Part shown: positions 1-6,479 of the stretch, piece by piece | Numbering within the stretch: the first letter of the stretch is position 1 | Layout of the letters: each line of letters opens with the position of its first letter | Assembly: GCA_005786815.1 (NCBI GenBank) | Contig: SYDB01000102.1 | Coordinates: forward strand, 1 to 6,510 | Direction of reading: 5' to 3' | DNA: 6,510 bases | Source: Burkholderiales bacterium | GTDB taxonomy: Bacteria > Pseudomonadota > Gammaproteobacteria > Burkholderiales > Burkholderiaceae_C | The notes under the pieces: model-generated | Told to the model about the DNA's origin: nothing | Databases searched by the model: none | The model's input: only the letters and a program-made list of their open reading frames with translations | Made by a program: the position numbers and the translations under genes

Positions 1-1761
1 GTGGTCCGTACCAGTAGGGTCGATAAAAGCCACGTCATTTTTAGCAAAACTGACTTCTGGCAAAGGTACCAATTGCACGCCGTATGCCGCGGGGTCTTTG
101 CCGACCGGTGAATGCACGGTGCAAGTGAAACGATGAAAAAATCCACTTTGGATACAGCCGTTCTCAAATAACTGCCGCACATATTCCAATGCGTCCACCG
201 TCTCTTGCACGGTTTGGGTGGGAAAACCGTACATCAAATAGGCGTGGACCAAGATGCCAGCGTCTGCAAAACCTTTGGTCACGCGCGCCACTTGATCAAC
301 TGTTACGCCCTTTTGCATTAGTTCTAACAAACGGTCTGACGCCACCTCTAGGCCACCAGACATCGCGATGCATCCGCTTTCAGCCAAAAGTTCAGCTAAG
401 TCTGGCGTGAAGGTTTTCTCAAAACGAATATTGCCCCACCATGTCACTTGCAATTTGCGGCGAATAATTTCTTGCGCCAAAGCTTTCAATGCTTTGGGTG
501 GCGCCGCTTCGTCGACAAAATGAAATCCTGTTTGACCGGTTTCAGCCACGATGCGCTCCATGCGATCAACCAGTGTGGATGCGGAAGCAGTCTCATAGCG
601 AGAGATGTAGTCAAGACTCACATCACAAAAACTACATTTTTTCCAATAACACCCGTGCGCCACAGTGAGTTTGTTCCAGCGTCCATCACTCCACAAACGG
701 TGCATGGGATTGAGCATGTCTAACAGCGATAGATAACTCTGCAAAGGCAAACCGTCCCATGTGGGTGTGCCCACGTCTTCAAACGCAATATCTGGTTGAG
801 CCCAATTGATAAATTGCACCTTATTCTCTGCATTACGCAAAAAAGTACGTACCAAACGCTGCGCGCTTCTTTTGCCTTGCAAGTGCTCAAACAATGCCAA
901 TAGCGGTCGCTCACCAGCATCTAGGGTGATGTAGTCGACGAAATCAAAAATGCGTGGGTCTGTGAGTTCACGCAGCTCGGTATTCACGAAGCCCCCGCCC
1001 ATACCTATACGAATATGTGGGGCATGGGCTTTGATGGTTTGCGCGATACGCAAAGCACCATACATAGCACCTGGAAAAGGAACCGATAACAAGACCACGG
1101 TCGGTTGGTACTTGTCAATTACCAACGTCGTCAATATTTGCAGCTTTTTATCTACCAACGTAGCTGGCGCAGATAGAGCCTGCGCTAGAAGATCAAAGGA
1201 GGCTTGGCTTCCCGCCAAAGACTCGGCGTAACGCACAAATTCAAATCGGCTATCGACCCCATCGCGCACCACGTCGGCCAAATCATTCAAATACAAAGTC
1301 GCCAGATGCCGGGCGCGGTCTTGCTGTCCGAGTGCGCCAAAGGCCCATGCCAGTGGATCGCCACCATCTTCATCGTCAAAGGCATCCAAAGAAGCAAACC
1401 GTGGCCCCTCAGGTAAAAAACCTCGGCCAGCGATGCGGTGGCTCAGGGTGGGGTCTTTACCTTGCAGGAAAGCAATCGTCGGGGCGATGGTGCTTTGGTA
1501 GGCGTCGAAGTGGTCCAAAAACTGATTCACACTGGCACTGCGATTTTCTACAGCCAATGCGAGCGCTTGCGCATGCACATCTGCTAAACCTTTGAAAGAA
1601 AAAAGCGTTAAGACCAACTCCAAGGCCAAATCGTGCTGCACTGCATCAATGCCTTGTTCGCGCATAAAACCCGTCAAATATGCGGTGGATGGGTATGGCG
1701 TGTTGAGTTGCGTCATCGGCGGGATCAGGCCAAGGACACGCAGCGTTGGATTAGCAGTCAC
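1..1761 (-). CDS. Cobalamin-binding-like radical SAM protein, 3' end beyond the window
   Basis: My translation of the minus strand gives one uninterrupted frame of 587 codons from 1761 to the left edge, with no stop in the window. The N-terminus (RVLGLIPPMTQLNTPYPSTA) resembles the first strand of B12-binding radical SAM proteins. A Rossmann-like B12-binding region follows at about residues 205-290, with GGGF at 255-258 and AGERPLL near 282-288. I see no DXHXXG motif, so any cobalamin would probably bind without a protein histidine ligand. The radical SAM core has the cluster motif HGCYWKKCSFC (C371, C376, C379), a GGLE SAM-contact motif at 469-472 followed by SDRLLELMQKG, and YGFP at 511-514. 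Spacing of the cluster cysteines is CX4CX2C, one residue longer than the canonical form. GTG at 1761 is chosen because an in-frame TGA lies four codons upstream and the next Met falls inside the first domain; no strong Shine-Dalgarno is visible. The family includes methyltransferases and ring-forming enzymes, but the substrate is unknown. It has its own candidate promoter and is probably independent of the sulfatase operon. Confidence 0.9.
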   Translation of the reverse strand, partial: MTANPTLRVLGLIPPMTQLNTPYPSTAYLTGFMREQGIDAVQHDLALELVLTLFSFKGLADVHAQALALAVENRSASVNQFLDHFDAYQSTIAPTIAFLQGKDPTLSHRIAGRGFLPEGPRFASLDAFDDEDGGDPLAWAFGALGQQDRARHLATLYLNDLADVVRDGVDSRFEFVRYAESLAGSQASFDLLAQALSAPATLVDKKLQILTTLVIDKYQPTVVLLSVPFPGAMYGALRIAQTIKAHAPHIRIGMGGGFVNTELRELTDPRIFDFVDYITLDAGERPLLALFEHLQGKRSAQRLVRTFLRNAENKVQFINWAQPDIAFEDVGTPTWDGLPLQSYLSLLDMLNPMHRLWSDGRWNKLTVAHGCYWKKCSFCDVSLDYISRYETASASTLVDRMERIVAETGQTGFHFVDEAAPPKALKALAQEIIRRKLQVTWWGNIRFEKTFTPDLAELLAESGCIAMSGGLEVASDRLLELMQKGVTVDQVARVTKGFADAGILVHAYLMYGFPTQTVQETVDALEYVRQLFENGCIQSGFFHRFTCTVHSPVGKDPAAYGVQLVPLPEVSFAKNDVAFIDPTGTDH

Positions 1762-1802
1762 AAAAATAATTCATCAAAATGAAGCTTTTCTTCAGTTATA
1801 GC

Positions 1803-1830
1803 TTATTAACAAGTCCTTAGATTCTCTCAA
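1803..1830 (-). promoter_or_regulatory. Candidate sigma70-type promoter for the radical SAM gene
   Basis: Read on the minus strand, TTGAGA (1825-1830) and TAATAA (1803-1808) are separated by 16 bp. They lie about 40 bp upstream of the GTG at 1761. Both hexamers match the consensus well, but the region is AT-rich, so a chance match is possible. A 6-bp palindrome adjoins the -35 element on its upstream side. Confidence 0.4.
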
Positions 1831-1845
1831 CTCTTATTAAAGAGT
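1830..1845. repeat. Short palindrome next to the candidate promoter
   Basis: ACTCTT (1830-1835) and AAGAGT (1840-1845) form a perfect 6-bp inverted repeat around ATTA. It abuts the candidate -35 box of the radical SAM gene, so it could be an operator half-site pair. No T-tract follows on either strand, which argues against a terminator. Such a short AT-rich repeat may be accidental. Confidence 0.3.
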
Positions 1846-1929
1846 CTCCACCACGCGTCGAATATAAGGGTACAAGGTTGTAGGGTTTCGACCGCTCTCG
1901 ACACCAGCCCGCATATTTTGGGCGCGCAT
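1837..1929 (-). CDS. Doubtful 30-codon ORF
   Basis: On the minus strand an ATG at 1929 opens a 30-codon frame that ends at TAA (1837-1839). Its product begins MRAQNMRAGVESGRN and ends YPYIRRVVETL. An AGGAG lies only 3 nt before the ATG, closer than is usual for a Shine-Dalgarno. The same frame continues upstream through an in-frame TAG (1936-1938) into a further open stretch (ERLKKMTALGDR), so this could be the remnant of a slightly longer gene or a chance frame. The 3' arm of the 11-bp inverted repeat falls within its codons. I do not recognise the peptide, and it may not be translated. Confidence 0.2.
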   Translation of the reverse strand: MRAQNMRAGVESGRNPTTLYPYIRRVVETL

Positions 1930-1957
1930 GGACTCCTATCTATCGCCGAGAGCGGTC
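1890..1957. repeat. 11-bp perfect inverted repeat, 46-nt loop; possible structured RNA or terminator
   Basis: GACCGCTCTCG (1890-1900) is the exact reverse complement of the sequence at 1947-1957, so transcripts of either strand can form a GC-rich 11-bp stem. The loop contains a smaller helix, GCCC (1907-1910) with GGGC (1920-1923), around 9 nt. On the plus strand the stem is followed three nucleotides later by TTTTT (1961-1965), loosely like an intrinsic terminator for a small plus-strand RNA. On the minus strand it lies just after the epimerase-like gene and has no T-tract. It could protect the operon's 3' end, terminate a small RNA, or be an inverted-repeat binding site. I match it to no known RNA family. 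Confidence 0.45.
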
Positions 1958-1972
1958 ATCTTTTTAAGGCGC

Positions 1973-2896
1973 TCATACGATCGCTTCTAAGCCCAAACTG
2001 CACAACAAATGCCTCCATTCCCCAGGGTTAAGGCATAGCTCACGATCGCTTTGCGCTTTGGTGTAATTCTTCAAAGAGCCTGGCAAAGATCCCACAGGTT
2101 CAATACATACAAAGGGCAACTCTTTGGGACGATGCACCAGCAAATGTGGCGCATGCTGGCTCACCAACTTTAGGCATAGATTTTTTCCAAGAATTACCTC
2201 TACCTCGCCACCAAAGTTCTCAAATGCTGTAATGCTTGCAGTTTTTCCATCGAATACAAATATCTGATTGGCTGCAATGTCTTCAGACAGAAGCGCACGT
2301 CCCAAACCATCCAAACCAATATCGTGCATGTGGGATGCGGTAAAACGCAACAAGTTATTTTCTGCAGTCTCAGAATTTGAAAACGGAATAAATGGGTGCC
2401 ACCCCAAGCTCACTGGCATAGGTGTCGCGTCTGTATTGCAAACAGACAATGCAACAGACAAACCTAATGCACTAAGTTTGTAAGTCAGCCTAGCGTTAAA
2501 AGTCCAAGGCCATTCCGCACTAGCTGCAACATGAGCCAATTCCAAAGCAATATGCGAGTCCGACGTTTCACTAACTGCCCAATCACGCCTGTGGCCAAAG
2601 CCATGCAAGCCCTGCCCTGTATTTGAGCCGTTATGAAGGGTAATTTTGCGACCTTGCCATTCAAATGCAGCAGGATCCAATCGATTTGTAAAAGGCAGCA
2701 TCACAAACGCCCCGGCCTTGGGCCATTGGTGCGCGTCTATGGATGTAATCTGTTCAAAGGGAACAACACAGTCAATGTGCTGGTTGTTCGCGCTATATGT
2801 CAGTTTTAATAGGCGAGCTCCAGCACTCGGAGAAATAATTGCTTCGTATGCCCCCGCTTGTATTCGAACGCAAGGATCTACTTGCAAGCGCAGCAT
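1973..2896 (-). CDS. Aldose 1-epimerase (mutarotase) family protein
   Basis: The 307-residue product has the length and motif order of GalM-like aldose 1-epimerases, which interconvert alpha and beta anomers of sugars in the cytoplasm. Visible motifs are MLPFTNRL (N71, R72 in the substrate site), GLHGFGHRRDW with candidate catalytic acid H98, LGWHPFIPF with second histidine H167, and CIEPVGSLPGSL with candidate catalytic base E266. There is no signal peptide. It is the last gene of the sulfatase operon: its ATG lies 12 nt after the TGA of the binding-protein gene, with only a weak Shine-Dalgarno, so translational coupling is likely. Family members often act on hexoses, but some act on modified sugars. 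The context suggests a sugar or sugar-acid substrate released or imported by the operon. The family call is firm; the substrate is not. Confidence 0.88.
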   Translation of the reverse strand: MLRLQVDPCVRIQAGAYEAIISPSAGARLLKLTYSANNQHIDCVVPFEQITSIDAHQWPKAGAFVMLPFTNRLDPAAFEWQGRKITLHNGSNTGQGLHGFGHRRDWAVSETSDSHIALELAHVAASAEWPWTFNARLTYKLSALGLSVALSVCNTDATPMPVSLGWHPFIPFSNSETAENNLLRFTASHMHDIGLDGLGRALLSEDIAANQIFVFDGKTASITAFENFGGEVEVILGKNLCLKLVSQHAPHLLVHRPKELPFVCIEPVGSLPGSLKNYTKAQSDRELCLNPGEWRHLLCSLGLEAIV

Positions 2897-2908
2897 AAGC
2901 TCTGCAAC

Positions 2909-3868
2909 TCAGTCGGCCTTGGCACCAGACAGTTCGACGGCTTCTTTCCATTTGGCAAACTGGCTGTCCATAAATGTGCGGAACTCGACCACGGATGTTG
3001 GACGCGGTTCAACGTCCATCGCTGCCATACCTTGGCGTACCGCAGGATCAGCTAGGGCGGCCATCACATCTTGGTTGATTCTTTGGATGATGTCCGCAGG
3101 TGTTCCAGCAGGCGCATGCAATCCACACCAGCCTGACGCATCAAAATCCAAAATACCCAATTCTTGAAGCGTTGGAATAGTGGGCAGCAAAGGTGAGCGT
3201 GCTTTACCCGTGGTTACTAATGGAAATACACGACCCGTATTGAGATGCGGACTTGCGTCACCCATACCCGCCAGCATCACTTTGACATGCCCGGCCAATA
3301 AGTCGTTCATAGCAGGTGCGCCTCCTTTGTAGGGGATATGGTTCAAATTAAGCTTGAGCTTGCTTTTCAATAGCTCCATCCCTAGGTGTTGCGCAGTACC
3401 ACTTCCAGCAGAGGCATAAGCAAGCGGTTCTTTAGGATTCTTAGCGACAGTTACAAAGTCATTCAGTGTTTTACTTGGAAATGACTCATGCACCAGCAGT
3501 ACGCTGGCAAAACTTGATATTTGACTGATAGGGACAAAGTCTTTTTTGGTATCAAACGGCAAGGTTTTAAAAAGACTGGGGTTAATAGAGAACGGCCCTG
3601 CAGACACCAACAAAGTGTAACCATCTGGGTTCGCTTTGGCTACATAGGCTGAAGCAATATTGCCAGACGCACCAATACGGTTTTCAACAATCACCCCATT
3701 TTTCCATTTGGTTTGCAATTGTTTAACGAGTAAGCGCACAGTTTTATCCGTAGCACCGCCGGCTGGTGTCGCCACCACTATCGTGACAGGTTTGTTGGGA
3801 AAGTCTGACTGTGCCCAGACCAGGGTGGACTGGATGATTGCGAAAAATAGAAGAAGAAAAGTTTTCAT
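2909..3868 (-). CDS. Tripartite tricarboxylate transporter substrate-binding protein (Bug/TctC family)
   Basis: The 319-residue product is a periplasmic solute receptor of the Bug family. Residues 1-19 form a Sec signal peptide (Lys at 2, hydrophobic core, cleavage likely after VWA19). Family motifs follow in order: KPVTIVVATPAGGATD at about 26-41, VENRIGASGNIA at 61-72, PDGYTLL at 81-87, YASAGSGTAQHLGMELL at 151-167 and HIPYKGGAPAMNDLLAGHV at 177-195. In crystallised family members the loops near the first two of these and the later PYKGG segment contact a carboxylate-bearing ligand. No tctA/tctB permease genes are visible, as is usual for the many orphan Bug receptors of Burkholderiales. 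It sits 36 nt after the sulfatase gene and 12 nt before the epimerase-like gene, so it probably delivers the operon's substrate. Ligand unknown. Confidence 0.93.
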   Translation of the reverse strand: MKTFLLLFFAIIQSTLVWAQSDFPNKPVTIVVATPAGGATDKTVRLLVKQLQTKWKNGVIVENRIGASGNIASAYVAKANPDGYTLLVSAGPFSINPSLFKTLPFDTKKDFVPISQISSFASVLLVHESFPSKTLNDFVTVAKNPKEPLAYASAGSGTAQHLGMELLKSKLKLNLNHIPYKGGAPAMNDLLAGHVKVMLAGMGDASPHLNTGRVFPLVTTGKARSPLLPTIPTLQELGILDFDASGWCGLHAPAGTPADIIQRINQDVMAALADPAVRQGMAAMDVEPRPTSVVEFRTFMDSQFAKWKEAVELSGAKAD

Positions 3869-3873
3869 GATTG

Positions 3874-3877
3874 CCTC
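3874..3877 (-). promoter_or_regulatory. Shine-Dalgarno of the Bug-family gene
   Basis: GAGG on the minus strand lies 5 nt before the ATG at 3868. This supports that start, which is also the one that yields a complete signal peptide. Confidence 0.6.
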
Positions 3878-3904
3878 GGTAGAGTTGGTGGAGTGTTTGT
3901 GAAT

Positions 3905-5425
3905 TTAATAAGGTAAATCTAATCGCCGAAAATATTCAACTGGTGCATGCTGAACTTTCATTTGTGCAACCGCCATTCGACGCATGCGTTCTTCCAGGGC
4001 CGCATCATGCAAAGGCTGGTTTTGCAAAGGGTCTGTATGTAAATCAAACAAAGCCGATTCAGTATCCTTCAGAGTCGCGGGACCTTGGTGGCTATAAAAA
4101 GGCGATTTAGGCGTTGCCGGAATTTGTAAAACTGGCGCGCTTCTAGAAAAAGGCATGGATTGAATTAGCTTCGCCTCTTGCAATTCTTCAATACTGAAAA
4201 ATTCTTTCATATGCAGCGGCATCAAGGTATATTGGTTGAGGTCGCCTCCATGAATATCAGGGGGATAAATAAAGCAGGTGTACTGTCCATCGGTCACATT
4301 GACTGCGCTACCAAATACACCGTAGATACAGGCGTCACGGTTCTTTAAGCTTGCATCACTCAGCGCAGGCAGTAATGAACTAGCTGTCACCTCGGCTGGC
4401 GACTTAGCGCCAAATATGTCCATCAAAGTCGGCATGATGTCCATGGTTTGCGTGAGGAGTTGACGACGGGACCCCGCTTGGCTGGCGAAATCTGGGTGAT
4501 GGATAAACAACGGAATATGCGCCACTTCGTTGTAACACGGCATGATATTTTTGGCCCACCAATCGTGCTCACCTAATAAAAATCCGTGATCAGTGGTAAC
4601 TACCAACGCCGTATCTTTCCATAGATCATGTGCGTCAAAGTGGTCTAACAGCCTGCCTAATTCATGGTCGCACAAAGCAATGATGGCGGCGTAATTGGCG
4701 CGCAACTCTTCACATTCGTCAAAGGTTTCGGTTACCCGCGCGTAAGGCGGCCAATCCAATGTCGGACCTTTGTAGTTCGTCGTGAATTTTTTACGAAATT
4801 CCTCTGGTGCGTGAAAAGGCTCATGCGGATCAAAAGTCTCTAAATGTAGCAACCAGTTGTCTGCTTTTTGGTTGGTATTCAAAAATTCCAACCCGGCATC
4901 AAAGCAGCGCACAGATGGAAAATCTTCATATTGCTTGATGTGCTCACGGTTAATGATGTTGCGCGAGAGTTTGTTGCGTCGTTGTTCAGAATATTGAACC
5001 GAGTGATACATCTCTTTGAATCGTTTCCATGGCGGATCCACCATCGCCTTCCAAGGATCGCCCTCTTGGCCACGAATGAAATCGTAAGTGTCATAGCGGT
5101 TGTGATAAGTTGCGCCACCATCTCCCCAGTAATGGAAATGGTCTGAAATCAAATGGCTATAGACTTTTTTTTCTTTATGCAGCAAGGCTGCAAATGAATG
5201 GTCAAACGGCTCTAGTGGCCCCCATCCTCTATGCAGAAAATTCAAGCGGCCCGTGTGCAAATCTCTTCTTGCTGGCATACACGGCAAGCTACCCACGTAA
5301 TGGTTATCAAATACCACCGAGCGATTAGCCAAGCGTTGAAAGTTTGGCGTTTCTATATCTTCACCGCCATAGCAGCTCAATGCTTTGCGGTTGAGTGAAT
5401 CAAATAAAACGAAAACTGTTTTCAT
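3905..5425 (-). CDS. Type I sulfatase-like hydrolase (alkaline phosphatase superfamily)
   Basis: The 506-residue product has the sulfatase signature LPCMPARRDLHTGR, in which C49 is the residue expected to become formylglycine (C49, P51, R53, then T58-G59-R60). The N-terminal metal site is FDSLNR with D9. FDPHEPF carries H201, and TTDHGFLLGEHDWWAK supplies D279, H280, H288 and K292. The metal pairs are therefore D-S and D-H, not the D-D and D-N of classical arylsulfatases, which is closer to phosphonate monoester hydrolases and their sulfatase relatives. The enzyme should hydrolyse a sulfate ester, or possibly a phosphonate or phosphodiester. There is no signal peptide, so it is cytoplasmic. 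It is the first gene of the operon, divergent from the LysR gene. Length is normal for the family. No strong Shine-Dalgarno precedes the ATG at 5425, but this start places the first beta strand correctly. It needs a formylglycine-generating enzyme from elsewhere in the genome. Confidence 0.9.
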   Translation of the reverse strand: MKTVFVLFDSLNRKALSCYGGEDIETPNFQRLANRSVVFDNHYVGSLPCMPARRDLHTGRLNFLHRGWGPLEPFDHSFAALLHKEKKVYSHLISDHFHYWGDGGATYHNRYDTYDFIRGQEGDPWKAMVDPPWKRFKEMYHSVQYSEQRRNKLSRNIINREHIKQYEDFPSVRCFDAGLEFLNTNQKADNWLLHLETFDPHEPFHAPEEFRKKFTTNYKGPTLDWPPYARVTETFDECEELRANYAAIIALCDHELGRLLDHFDAHDLWKDTALVVTTDHGFLLGEHDWWAKNIMPCYNEVAHIPLFIHHPDFASQAGSRRQLLTQTMDIMPTLMDIFGAKSPAEVTASSLLPALSDASLKNRDACIYGVFGSAVNVTDGQYTCFIYPPDIHGGDLNQYTLMPLHMKEFFSIEELQEAKLIQSMPFSRSAPVLQIPATPKSPFYSHQGPATLKDTESALFDLHTDPLQNQPLHDAALEERMRRMAVAQMKVQHAPVEYFRRLDLPY

Positions 5426-5454
5426 ACAAGATTGCCATGATGAATGGATTGAAC

Positions 5455-5483
5455 TTGCATACTAGGGTGGTTTGATATATGCT
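5455..5483 (+). promoter_or_regulatory. Candidate promoter for the LysR-type gene
   Basis: TTGCAT (5455-5460) and TATGCT (5478-5483) are 17 bp apart on the plus strand. Transcription would start near 5490, leaving about 30 nt before the GTG at 5520. The -10 element lies inside the T-N11-A repeat, as expected for autorepression. This is a moderate consensus match only. Confidence 0.35.
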
Positions 5484-5492
5484 TCAAATCAA
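5472..5492. promoter_or_regulatory. LysR-type operator (T-N11-A inverted repeat)
   Basis: TTGAT (5472-5476), 11 bp, then ATCAA (5488-5492) is a perfect interrupted palindrome with the T-N11-A geometry recognised by LysR-family regulators. It sits between the divergent LysR and sulfatase genes and overlaps candidate promoter elements for both. The likely ligand is the product of the adjacent regulator gene. Confidence 0.6.
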
Positions 5493-5501
5493 TTTAAGCA
5501 A
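5474..5501 (-). promoter_or_regulatory. Candidate promoter for the sulfatase operon
   Basis: On the minus strand TTGCTT (5496-5501) and TATATC (5474-5479) are separated by 16 bp. This gives a leader of roughly 40 nt before the ATG at 5425. The LysR-type operator overlaps the -10 element and spacer. The match is moderate, and other spacings in this AT-rich stretch are possible. Confidence 0.4.
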
Positions 5502-5519
5502 TCTCTTTATTCGATAAAA

Positions 5520-6479
5520 GTGAATTACTTTAATCCTAAGCATCTAGACGCCTTTATATCGGCTATCGACAACGGATCCATGGCCAAAGCGGCCGTTCAA
5601 CTGCACATGGGACAACCCGCACTGAGCCAAGCAATTGCTAATCTCGAAGGTATCGCAGGCGTCAAACTCATCACCAGAACCACCCGTTCACTCAAACTAA
5701 CGCCTGCAGGGGAAGTCTTTTACAAAGACGCACAACGTGTTTTGGACACCAACAAAAGGCTGATGAAGAAAATCGCACTTTGGTCTAACTCAACCCAAGG
5801 CAGGATTTCGATCTTGGCCATTCCCTCCATTGCGCATTTTCAATTACCTGAAATCGTCAAGAAATACCGAGCCATTTATCCTGATGTAGCGATTGAAGTT
5901 CATGACAACACGGATCTTCAATTGCGCCATATGCTCGATGCAGGCGAAGGTGACTTTGCATTCATTTCAAAAACCAGCAAAGACACGGATCTGAAGTACC
6001 TGCCCATATTGAAAGATCCGCTGCGCTGGATTGGACTCAAGTCAGATCCACTGGCAAAGAAGAAAGAAATTGAGTTGAAGGATCTGCAAGACCGGCAATT
6101 GATCGTGTTGCGACAAGGCGCCATTCGTGAAATGGTAGACCCCTTGTTGCTAAAAATTAAAAGCCCTCTGCCAATGATTGAAGTGGATCAGCAATCCACC
6201 CTCATTGGCATGGTGGCCGCAGGACTCGGTATTTCTTTCTTGCCAAGCCTAAGTTGCCAATCATGGGTCAATCCTGGAACAACACACAGAGCACTTGGCT
6301 TTGGTGACTTTCACCGCATCATCCAAATGACCCGTTATGTTGATCAAGATTTGATGCCGTGCGTGACTGAATTTATTCAACTTTATTTGCGAAATATCCA
6401 AGACAGCAAACACAACGCCAAAGACGGCGTGGAATTGATCCCTGTGACAGAAACAGCGAAGTCCAAATTCCTACATTGA
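5520..6479 (+). CDS. LysR-type transcriptional regulator
   Basis: Starting at GTG 5520 the product is 319 residues, normal for the family. Residues 8-65 form the winged helix-turn-helix: HLDAFISAIDNGSMAKAA, then GQPALSQAIANLE at about 31-43, then the wing VKLITRTTRSLKLTPAG. A linker helix follows, and the co-inducer-binding domain occupies about 90-290, beginning GRISILAIPSIAHFQLPEIV. The last 25 or so residues are a charged tail. A TTG start at 5472 would add 16 residues, but it falls inside the T-N11-A operator and probably upstream of the transcription start, and LysR proteins normally begin 5-10 residues before the HTH helix, so I prefer the GTG. No strong Shine-Dalgarno precedes the GTG. 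It is divergent from the sulfatase operon and most likely controls that operon and itself. The effector is unknown. Confidence 0.9.
   Translation: MNYFNPKHLDAFISAIDNGSMAKAAVQLHMGQPALSQAIANLEGIAGVKLITRTTRSLKLTPAGEVFYKDAQRVLDTNKRLMKKIALWSNSTQGRISILAIPSIAHFQLPEIVKKYRAIYPDVAIEVHDNTDLQLRHMLDAGEGDFAFISKTSKDTDLKYLPILKDPLRWIGLKSDPLAKKKEIELKDLQDRQLIVLRQGAIREMVDPLLLKIKSPLPMIEVDQQSTLIGMVAAGLGISFLPSLSCQSWVNPGTTHRALGFGDFHRIIQMTRYVDQDLMPCVTEFIQLYLRNIQDSKHNAKDGVELIPVTETAKSKFLH

Noticed and set aside
1..1761. The radical SAM gene as a sulfatase maturase (anSME) for the nearby sulfatase.
   Set aside because: anSME enzymes have a CX3CX2C motif and C-terminal SPASM cysteines and lack a B12-like N-terminal domain. 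This protein has a B12-like region and a CX4CX2C motif, and the two genes have separate promoters.
1811..1854. TCTCCACCA at 1844-1852 as the 3' end of a tRNA or tmRNA.
   Set aside because: There is no TTC-type T-loop at the required distance and no matching 5' acceptor strand upstream.
2646..3167. A 173-codon plus-strand open frame.
   Set aside because: It lies antisense across the epimerase-like and Bug genes, shows no domain pattern, and is a shadow of those genes.
5479..5517. A 12-codon ORF (MLQINLSNLFIR) ending 2 nt before the LysR GTG, as a possible coupling leader peptide.
   Set aside because: Its start lies within the candidate operator and -10 element, so it is probably upstream of the transcript start. 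The 12-codon length is easily reached by chance.
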